Part shown: one piece after another, positions 38,827 to 49,100 of the stretch
Layout of the letters: each line of letters begins with the position of its first letter
Numbering within the stretch: position 1 is the stretch's first letter
NCBI RefSeq assembly: GCF_028583425.1
Contig: NC_072795.1
Span: 8,765,001-8,829,000 of the forward strand
DNA from: Eublepharis macularius
Lineage: Eukaryota > Chordata > Lepidosauria > Squamata > Eublepharidae
Direction of reading: 5' to 3'
Length of the DNA: 64,000 nucleotides
Program-made: the position numbers and the translations under genes
Notes under the pieces: generated by a model
The model's database searches: none
Told to the model about the DNA's origin: nothing
The model's input: only the letters and a program-made list of their open reading frames with translations

Positions 38827-39149
38827 GGTCATTAAAAGGCCCTGGTTCCTGACATAGTTCCAGGAGGAACACTCGTATTGACCTCTTTAGGAGCTGTTTA
38901 ATTACAGCTTTCAAAGAACAGCTTAGATCTCTTCCCTCAGTATAACATCATGTGTGATGAGGATGATTTTTTATGCTCTAGACTTTATCAGAAAGGGTAT
39001 GAATTAAGAGCACATATTGCTGGGATAAACAACTTGCTCCAGAGATTGAGGTTCTGACACAGTTGCTAGCATCACGTTCACAGAGCCAGCCATTTGCATC
39101 CAAATCAGTCTGCAACTTTCCTGGGAACGTCAACCCCGTACAGGCCGTT

Positions 39150-39262
39150 ATTGTTCAAGTAACAACAACAACAACAACAACATTCAATTTATATACCACC
39201 CTTCAGGACAACTTAATGCCCACTCGGAGCGGTTTACAAAGTATGCTATTATTATCCCCACC
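39150..39262 (-). mobile_element. tRNA-derived SINE, type B, 3' fragment
   Basis: AACAACAACAACA run, then TATACCACCCTTCAGGACAA and CACTCGGAGCGGTTTACAAA; the tRNA-like head is missing. Confidence 0.65.
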
Positions 39263-39294
39263 AACAGCAAGGAAAAAGCCTACAGTGGTATGGT

Positions 39295-39554
39295 CAGGGC
39301 TTTTTTTCAGGGGGAACGCGGGGGAACGGAGTTCCGGAACCTCTTGAAAATGGTCACATGGCTGGTGGCCCCGCCCCCTGATCTCCAGACAGAGGGGAGT
39401 TTAGATCGCCCTCCACGCCGCTGAGCGGTGCGGAGGGCAATCTAAACTCCCCTCTGTCTGGAGATCAGGGGGCGGGGCCACCAGCCATGTGACCATTTTC
39501 TCTGAGGGCAACCCACTGAGTTCCACCACCTCTTCTCCCAGAAAAAAAGCCCTG
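39295..39554. mobile_element. Palindromic non-autonomous hAT element
   Basis: TIRs CAGGGCTTTTTTTC and GAAAAAAAGCCCTG are flanked by GGTATGGT / GGTAAGGT (39287-39294, 39555-39562). Inside, GTGGCCCCGCCCCCTGATC and its complement form a long second palindrome around 39423. Confidence 0.85.
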
Positions 39555-39562
39555 GGTAAGGT

Positions 39563-40389
39563 CAATATCAATATCAAAGGTACCAAAAACACTGCGGCAG
39601 TTATGATACAAAATCTTTATAACATAGTAATACACAACCAAAAACCACAACACAGACACCAGTTCTCCAAACAGTTCAGTGATGACAGAGAAATACTTCT
39701 TTCAGTCTCTTAAAGGATTCCAACATCTGCAGGCAGGCGGAGAAGCCAACTCCCTGGCTGGAGATCCTGCAGTGGAGATACAAGGCATGTTCCAGCTATC
39801 AACAGCTCAACAGGGTGCAAGCTGGACTCCTTTTTCGGTGGTGCTTTTTCAAGAGCATTGATAACCAGCAGCAATTCAAAATTAGTTCCAAAGGCAAAAT
39901 TCTCCTCTCTAATCCCATATGGGTAACCCAGATACTCTTCATTTAATGAACAGAAACATCATATATGTTGAAAACTCCCAGTAGGAGCCAACAGACAGTA
40001 TCTTGCCAGTACTATAGTTTATGCTTGCTCTTCCTTTACCAAGGCACCTCTCTGAGCCATTTCTTACAGCACAGGCCTGTTATCTGTGTAAAAGCACTCC
40101 TGAACAATTCATCATCAATTTGCTTTACTACTTTTCTAGGGAAAAATCAATAAACTCAGATGGGCAGTGCAGGAATTAAAGAACTCAGAATATATGAGAT
40201 ATTTCATAGACTTTCTATGGATAGCTCAGAGCATTCGAAGGCAAAGCAGAAAACTCCGCAAAAATAAAGCATCTGCTTTAGCATTTCCCTTATGCTGTGT
40301 ATTAATCACAAGTCTGTAATAAGTTCTTTTTTGAACGATTAGCATGGCACGTATTGGCCTGTTGCATAGTTTCGGGTCATAATGGTGTT
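39563..40389 (-). mobile_element. Probable PLE 3' UTR fragment(s)
   Basis: On the minus strand CTCTTGAAAAAGCACCACCG resembles the conserved phrase in squamate PLE 3' UTRs. No RT or endonuclease frame is present, so the call is tentative. Confidence 0.35.
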
Positions 40390-40686
40390 TGATGTTAAAC
40401 TTCCTTCCACACAATTATTTGGATTATATTTCAATGAATGTTTCAATCGCTACACGTGATATTATAATACGCGCCTGGAGGATTACATTCCAAGGGAATG
40501 GTAGTTTTGACGTACAAAGTTTCTACATTCATTTTAATAACTGGGACATACAAAAGGGTGTTAATAGAAAAATCTCAGAGAAGCAGCAATATCTCCGAGG
40601 AGCACAAACTGCAACTAGAGAAAAACGTATCCTAGATTCCCAGTTATACAGGAAAGCTACGAAAACAGAGGGGCGGGGTGGAGATA
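40390..40686 (+). promoter_or_regulatory. Upstream region of CYP2 copy 2
   Basis: The 300 bp before the start codon lack a clear TATA box. A GC-box-like GGGGCGGGG lies at 40670-40678, only 8 bp before the ATG, so it would be in the 5' UTR unless transcription starts very close. The paralogous region for copy 1 is absent. Confidence 0.3.
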
Positions 40687-40854
40687 ATGTGGATACTGGC
40701 AACGTTGATAGCAGTGCTGGTGTGCCTTTTGATCGTGCGTTTTCTAAAACAACTCTGGTCACACAAGAACTATCCTCCAGGGCCTCTTCAGTTTCCTCTC
40801 ATTGGAAGCATTTGGCGGATATTACCGAACTTTTCTCAGGATATTTTCATTAAG
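40687..40854 (+). CDS. CYP2J-like: CYP2 copy 2 exon 1
   Basis: 168 nt, 56 codons, donor AAG/GTATGT, phase 0. It encodes the N-terminal membrane anchor [17 protein letters not shown], the basic linker and the proline-rich hinge [11 protein letters not shown]. The start context (A at -3) is acceptable for translation. Confidence 0.92.
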
Positions 40855-43800
40855 GTATGTCCTTTAGAACTGTTAATCTGCTGAGTAAGAGGATGAGTGA
40901 AGCTTTTTGTCTTCTAGCATTCTTATGGTAGGAATAGACTACTTGTCTGAAATTGACAGTTACCTGTTCTGCCACTTATTTAAGTTCTGCCCTTGAGCCT
41001 GTAGGAATTGGCTGTAGGAATTTCAGGACAAATCAGATGCCTTGGTCCATCCTTTCAGGAGGATGTTTGTGCATCTGCCACAGGAAGGGAGAGTGCCTTC
41101 TTCAATACCAGCATATAATGCCCAAATCAGAGGACTTACACCTGCAGAAGAAAGGGGGAATGGGCTGTGCACAGGTAACCTCTAAAAATCAGTCCCAAGT
41201 AAGCAACCTGGTCTCCTTTTATGGAGTTTCTGCCATCCATCATATTGGTGGCTGTGAAGGAGACAAACCTTATAGTGGGTCCAGGAAAACCAGGGACTGA
41301 AGAACTTCTCTTAAAAATGCAGCATCGGTTTTGTTGTGTACATCAATTGTACAATGTTTCATAAAGATTGAATATGTCAAATGGAATCTTTTTACAGGCC
41401 TGTAGGAGAAGCATCTGCAGAGAAAGCGGAGGAAATGGCCGTTAGTGGTTCAAACAAGAATGTTATTATTTGGATTTGTTTTCTATTCATTTATTTGTTA
41501 CTATGCGGCACTCCTGGCCGGCAGCAACAGCTGCTGTGGCTGGCAGCCGTGATTTGACTCTCTGGAGGAGGAAAAGGCAGTGCTGTTTTCTCGGCCATCT
41601 GGGATCTCTGCAAGGGGCAGAGCCTGAGGCTTTATAAGGCTACTCCACCCCTTGGTGCTTCAGTTGTGCCTCATGCTCGGCCCACTCACCTCACCTCACC
41701 CTATTTCAGTGCGGGTTTAGCCGGTCACCGTTTATCGGGACCAGGTAGGAATTTTTCCCCCTTTCCCTCATTTGGCAATTGGGTGAGGAGTTTTTCACCT
41801 AACTTGCACTGTTAGAAGAGGAGGGTAATTGGCGGTGGTGGGTCGAGTTTCCTTTCCTTGGCAGGTTATAAATTGGGAAAAATGAGCAGGCTGGTGACCA
41901 CCCTTGGCCTATTCCCATTGGTGGGGAATTGGAGTCTGTCAGGAGCAGCTGTCTGCTTTATGGCCCAGTTGTGAGAACAGATGCCCTGGTAGGGAACCCC
42001 TGGACAAACCAGTCCCCCCCACCTGCAGCTTTATGGCTGGTTGGGGGAACTTTAAAGGGGTGAACCACTTCGCCTGTCCACGCCTGGTCCCAGCCATACA
42101 ATGGATGGTTTGTAGCCATGGCAGCAAGTGGATTGCCCAGACAAGTCAGGGTGGAGGTCCAGGAGTGACTTCAGGGCCTGACCTGTACCTCTAGTTAGGC
42201 CCTTGCTGTGTTGACAAATATGTTGTTGTAATGTTAATAAAGCGGCCCTTTAGATACCTACACTTGAGTCTGCCTCTTCATTCTGATTAAGGGGGCGAAT
42301 TTTTATATGTACTCTTTAACATGTTTATTGGTTAGAGTTGGATTCATTTTAGGTGGCTAGCTGTATAGGTCTGTGCTAGAACAGCAAGATTTGAGTAGAG
42401 GTGGGCATAAACAGCAATACGAACAAAAAAAGCTATGAACAGCCCGATCGGCTGTTCATGAGCAAACTGTTCATGAGGCGCAATTTTAAACAAACAAGTG
42501 GTCATTGCAAGCTTCGTTCCTGCGTTCGTCCGCTGTTCGTGAAGCCAGACAGTCAGGTACCTTCTATCAATTCCCTTGGCAACAGAGGCAGGGACTGCCT
42601 GAACTCTGTCCGCACTCCTTCTGTTGCTTTGGAAACTCCAATCTAAGACCAACTTAGCTTGATGGGCAGGTCTTTCTTCCAAGTATGGAGCTCCAAATTG
42701 GTTACATGGGAGCAAAGACCAGGGGAGAGGGGAGTGTTCTGTAGCCATGGGAACTCCAATATCATCCCTGCAAACCCGGTTAGGCAAATCCCTGCAAACC
42801 CTGCTGAACACTACCTGTGAATATGGGCTCGCTAAGTCCCAAGGGGGCCATTCTGGCCCCCATGAACAACAAACAATGAACATGTTTGTTAACAGGTTAT
42901 GTCCATTACTGTTAGTTTGTCCTTTTTCATGGATGGCAACGAACAGTGAACAGCAAGACCACGGCTATACAGCCCGGAAAATCCACAACAACCAATGAAC
43001 AGCATGTTCTCCCCCCCCCCGCCCCTGTTCGTGCCCATGTCTAGATTTGAGACCAGTGGCACCTTTGAGACCAACAACAAGATTTTTGGGGTGTAAGCTT
43101 TCGAGAGTCAAAGTATCTGATGAAGAAGGAGCTTTGACCCTCAAAAGCTTATACCATGAAAATCTTGTTGATCTCTATGGTGCCACTGCACTCAGATCCA
43201 GGGGTTGGATTTATTGTTATGGTTGACTTACTTTTCCATTGATCTCAAACGGGAATACATTTCTACCTAGAATTGCCTTTTTCACAGACAATGTGATCAA
43301 GTTTCCAAGTTCTCCTTCTCCATCCTTGGGAAAGAAGAAAACAGACAGAAAGTTTTAAGCTATAGTCTTTGAAATAAACACTTTACTAAGTGATGAGAAA
43401 AAATCTAGTTAGCCTCAAAACAGAAGTGAACGACAGAAACTGCTGCTTTATGAATTTGCAGTAGACATGCCTCAACTAGAATACCACAATCATAGAATAC
43501 AGTCCAAAATACATTTCCAAACTTTAGAAATTTTTTAATTAGTCTTTCTAGCCTGAGGGGTATATCATAAGTATGGTTGAATGCTGCTAAACATTGGGGC
43601 CTTTTGTTTATATCAGATCATGTCTGATTGTTTAATTTTTGGCTTTATACAGATAACTTTATGCTCACAATTTTATGATTATGTTATTATAGTGTTTTTT
43701 ACCTGAGTGCCACCTCATTCAGGTGTCTGGGGAGGCAGCATATACAGTCTAAATAAATAAATTAGAGGAGAAAAGAATGTACTAAAATTCAATTGGATTC

Positions 43801-46037
43801 TTTTGGAATGTGGATATTCAGAAATCATGAGCTCAAAAATACAAAAATACATGCTATAAATAGTACTCTATTCCACTATTGCTTGGCCGTTGCCAATACT
43901 GGAATAGAGTACTGTTTATAGCATGTATTTCTATATGTAAGTATTTGTGTATGAATGTGTTTTTGTATAACAATTGTAAAATACATTAACATTGTTCCTA
44001 TTGATTCTGCACCTGTACACTTTACACGAATATATTTAATAGAAGGTATCGATTAATTTGTTTACGTTAGTGACTATTCAATTCCCTGGATTGTGGTTTT
44101 CCACTTTTTGCTTCCGCAAGGAAAGAGAATATGGCTTACATACAAACAGATAAAAGATGGCAATGCATCTGGTCAGAGTATAGAAATCTTAATGACAGCA
44201 GTTAGAGTTAAGAGCAGGAGTCCCCAGTCTTGCTGAGCCTGTGTACACTTTTTGAATTTTGAGACTGGGGAATTTGTGCCACCAAAAATGGATGTCCTAG
44301 GGGCTGGGAACAAGCACAAAGTGGCTGCCATAGGGTGCTGGGACCAATCACAAAATATGGGGAGGTTGCAAATAGGCATCCCAGATCCATTGGTGGGGGC
44401 AGAGGATTCCATGCTCCCAGACTCTGCCCCCCCTTCCACCACCAAACTGGCCAACAGGGGTGAAAGGTGGGGGAACAGGCCTCCCGGGCATGCTCCCAGG
44501 GCTTTGCAATCACGTCACTTCTGGGAGTGATGTTGTTGCACCACCCTGGAAGCGCACCCAGGTGGGCTTATTCCCCCATTTCCCCTCCCCTTGCCAGTCA
44601 GGTGAGTGACAACAGTTAGGCAATGAACAAGGGGAGTACCAGGTCCTTTCTCTCCTGCAGGGGGAACAAGGGGACCTGGCAACCCTTGCTGCAAGTCTTG
44701 CATTCTTCAGTGCTGGATATGCCAATGTTTCTTAATGCAACTCCATTTGTATTTCCTGGTTTAGTTTACCTTATATGTTGAAATCGGTATAGTTATTTAA
44801 ATGTTCAAGTAAGTAACTAAACCGAATCAATCCCTACATTTAAAGTGGCAGTACTGTATATCACAGGGAATGCAACAGGGAGCTAGAAAGGAAATGTCCA
44901 AGAAGCAAGGAGTGGAGGGAGATGTGAAGGGAGACAACTGGGAGGGAGAATAGGCAGAGAGAAGAGCTTCACCGGACAGCCGAGGAGCTGAGGAAGGATG
45001 AGGTTAACATATCTGTTTGGAATCATCTTGTCTGCTTAATGCTTCTCTTCTCTCTTCTGGCCCAAATGGCAGCTGGCAAAGGAGTATGGAAACATTTACA
45101 CCATATGGGTGGGGCCTCTGCTTGTGGTGGTATTTTCTGGATTTGAAGCAGTCAAAGAAAGTATGGTCAAACATTCTGAATATTTTGAAGAGCGACCAGT
45201 GACTCCTTTTTTTGAAGCTATAGCAAAAGAAAAGGGTAAGTTCTGGTGAAGAGAAAAAGGGTTTCTCTGTTTTCCTTCCAGAAAAATCCTCAAGGAGTGT
45301 CACACAAAACTCTGTTGTGCTCACTTCTTCCATTTTCTCCCCAATGGGAACCCAAAGTGGCCTGCAACTAAAGATGGGCATGAACTGGGAAAAAACTGAA
45401 CCATGTGGTTCATGGTTTGTCAAATTTCACGAACCATGAACCACGAACCACAAACTTTCATGAACCTGCCCCTGCTTCGCAAACCAGCTCGTTTGGTTCA
45501 TGAAAATGCCACTTCCGGGTCAGAAAATTGGCACTTCCGGGTCAGCAGAAGTTCACTTCTGGGTCAGCAGAAGATCTGCAGAAAGTCCATCCCCTGTTGC
45601 CTAGGAAACTGATTGATTGGCACCAGGCTGTCTGCAGTGACAAATCAAAAAACAAACCAAATGAACCACTCTAAAAGTTTGGGGTGGTTCATCAGAAATG
45701 GAATCTGATGAACCGTGGTTTGCAAACCATGAACCAGCCTGGTTCATGCTTAATTTTGATTCATATTTCGGTTCATGCCCATCTCTACCTGCAACCATCA
45801 TTCTTTCCTTCTTCCGTTTTATCTTCACAGCAACAATGTGGTGAGATAGGTTAAGATGAGAGTGTATGGCTGGCCCAGTGTTACTCAGCAAGCCTCCATA
45901 GCAGAGTCGGATTTGGGGTGTCTCTGATCCTTGTCCAACCATTACCCCACATACATACCAGCACCATGAATTGGACCTGGAAAAGTATCAGTATCCAGCA
46001 AAGAACCTCAGAAGAGCATTAACAATATTCCCACTGG

Positions 46038-46100
<63 letters not shown>

Positions 46101-49100
46101 TTTGTATTGTCGAAGGCTTTCACGGCCGGAGAACCACGGCAATACAGCCCGGAAAACCCACAACAACCATATTTATTTATTTGTTTAAGCATTTAAGCAT
46201 TTATGCTCTGTCTCTTCATAAAGCAGCTTACAAAGCAATTTAAAATTTGTATTGTCGAAGAACGATGGTTCTTCGGCCGGAGAACGATGGTTGTTGTGGG
46301 TTTTCCGGGCTGTATTGCCGTGGTCTTGGCATTGTAGTTCCTGACGTTTCGCCAGCAGCTGTGGCTGGCATCTTCAGAGGTGTAGCACCAAAAGACAGAG
46401 ATCTCTCAGTGTCACAGTGTGGAAAAGAGAAGAGATGTAGGTCATTTGTATCTACTCAGGAGGGGTGGGGTTGAGTTGAGTCATCCTGTAAGAGTTTCCC
46501 AGGGTGTGGAATGCTAAGCCTCCCGCCATTAGCATTCCACACCCTGGGAAACTCTTACAGGATGACTCAGCTCAACCCCACTCCTCCTGAGTAGGTACAA
46601 ATGACCTACATCTCTTCTCTTTTCCACACTGTGACACTGAGAGATCTCTGTCTTTTGGTGCTACACCTCTGAAGATGCCAGCCACAGCTGCTGGCGAAAC
46701 GTCAGGAACTACAATGCCAAGACCACGGCAATACAGCCCGGAAAACCCACAACAACCAATTTAAAATTTCTTAGTTAAAACCAAGATAAAATTTCTCCTC
46801 ATCCTGTGATTGCCTTTACCCACCATCTTCCTCTGTAAACCTCCCTAACACAAGTTTAGGGGCTTCACAGGCAGTTAAGAGCCATGTATTTATCTTCTAT
46901 TTTCCAGGCAGAGGGCCTTGACCCAAATTCATACCAGGTCCCCTCTCTCCTCCAGACAGGCAGCTCATTCCCTATATTTACTTCCCCTCATCCAGGGCTA
47001 CTGGCAAGAAGGAATTCAGAGTTAACTTTCCCCAAAACGCTACCAACATTTATTTTAAACTTGGCATGTTTGTCTTGACCACAGTATCTGAGGCATGTGT
47101 GTGTCTTATTTCTCCTCAGCCAACAGCTTCAAGTCAGCCAGGATTAAAACAAAAACAAGAATAAATTTAATTTGCAACACAGATCACAAGAGTGAATGAT
47201 TTTCAAACTCCTAATTATACTGTGAATAAACAGGGAATCTCCCCGGTGGTGGCAACAGGGATCTCCTCGGTGGTGGAGATCCTGGTTTGTGTATTTTTGG
47301 GAGCAAATAAAAAAACAGGTACCTTAGGTTGCACGTGCCTTATGAGCATGGTCCGTAATATATCCCATAAATCAGTATACTAACCATCTTTGACAAAGAC
47401 ACGGAAACGGGACACTCCTACGGGAGAATACAAACAAACCGGTCAACTCGTTAGATGATCTTTTTCACCTGTACCTTCAGATCTACGCTGGGCTAAATGG
47501 ACTGGCTGAATTGAAACAGTTGTGAATTAATGGTTTTGTTACGTTGCTCATGGTTAATTCCATCTTTGTAAATAAGGCACTAGCACTGTGTCTAGGTCTG
47601 GTTAAGAAGACCGTTTACATTGACTGGCACTTTGTATATGAAATAATATCAAAATAATTTTGTAATTGGTGTTTAAGAATTTATTCGTTAGAATGTCACG
47701 ATTTCTCCTTTTGTTAGTGTCATGTTTAGCCTGACCATTGATGCAGCATCTTTAATAGAAAGAGTGCTCCACGTACCATTTTTTTCTGCCAACAGGATTG
47801 ATTCAGCAGGACTAGTCCTTTTACCAAAATTGATGATGTGTCCATGATAAGAACATGTTAAATGATTCTATAGATATATGGATACCCTCTCTGTCCCTCT
47901 TTGTCTTTCTCTGTCTCTCTCTCTCTCATAAATAGGAAGATTAAATTGGAATATGTTGTCTCTAAAGCCAATTCACATGGTACATTTGTTTCTCCGTGCA
48001 AACTTTCCAAACCTTTCTCATATTGTACAAACTTTAGCATTTAGGGGAGATGTCCACGTGTTATACATTTGCGTGCTGAAATTGTGATATATGGAGATGC
48101 CATGATATGGCCCTTTAAACACAGGTATGTCTTCAATGGTCTTTTTAATACCTTTTATGCAATATGACTATGAATACGATAGGGACTTTTTAGAACTGTT
48201 TTATGAGCAAGCCCTAAATCTCTTAGTAGTCAAAACTGGAGGTAAATGGGGCCCTTGAATGCTAATATATAGAGACGGCCTGTCTCATAGATGTAACACT
48301 ACTAGACAGCAAACAAATCCAGATAAACATTGCAGTTCTTAAAGGATCACTAATTCTGGAATGTTCAGGAGTGAAAAGGCAGTTTCTAGGCTAATAACCT
48401 GAAACATTTTTACATGAATCGTTTTTATAATCTTTCACTGATATCTTCAGGTATTGTTCTTTCAAATGGTCACACCTGGAAGCAACAGAGGAAGTTTGGA
48501 CTAGTTACTCTGCGGAAGCTGGGACTGGGGAAGAAAGGCATCGAGCACAAAATAGAGGAGGAGGCCCATCAGCTTGCTGAGATTTTTGCACGTGCAAAGG
48601 GTATGCAATACTTGGAGATTACTCTGACATTTGTCCCAGTATGCAGAACTCTGTGTGTAGATTCTCTTTCTCTCTATTTTTAAATTCGCTTCGAGCACAA
48701 GGCATTCTAACACTGCATTTTCAAGGCATTCCAAATAGTTTGTTTTAAAAATCTGGGTTGTTTTTGTTACGCTACTGACTCTACCACTCTCCTGGAATGC
48801 CAAATGAGAGCTTTTGCAAGTGTCCATCTGTCCGTCCGTCCTTCCTTCCTTGTCTCCCCCTCTTTTTAGACAGTTGCTTCTTAAAACAACTCCAGTCAAT
48901 TAAGAGAGACAAATCCAGCCCTTAGGTGTATAATCTAAAATGATATGGCATACAGAGGAAGGGAAGGAACAGGTAGATGTCAGAGATGTCTGATAGTATA
49001 AGACCTTTCCACATGTTACATTATCCCCTTGTAGAATGGCTTTTTCTTTGCTTAAGGTATAACCTGTAAATGATTCTACACAAGAATAGTGTGTCTTTCA

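Larger units (their letters stand above)
42347..43195 (+). mobile_element. Foldback repeat in intron 1 of copy 2, split by hAT
   Basis: The sequence starting GGTGGCTAGC and continuing GATTTGAGACCAGTGGCACC to TGGTGCCACTGCACTCAGA is the counterpart of 4893-5052. Its arms fold around 43112-43135. The hAT at 42396-43043 landed in the left arm. Confidence 0.7.
46249..46756 (+). mobile_element. 508-bp palindromic retroelement with hammerhead arms
   Basis: Two arms of about 228 bp (46290-46517, 46529-46756) are near-perfect inverted repeats around an 11-nt loop GCCTCCCGCCA, with an unpaired 41-nt left end. A 13-bp target duplication CAATTTAAAATTT flanks the insert (46236-46248, 46757-46769), and copy 1 has the single uninterrupted copy near 13337. 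Each arm has a hammerhead-like core, one per strand. There is no coding frame. Hammerhead motifs are known from Penelope-like elements, so a PLE terminal repeat is the likely source. Confidence 0.8.

Noticed and set aside
40678..40686. GTG as upstream start of CYP2 copy 2
   Set aside because: Eukaryotic P450s start at ATG; the ATG at 40687 begins a normal hydrophobic anchor.
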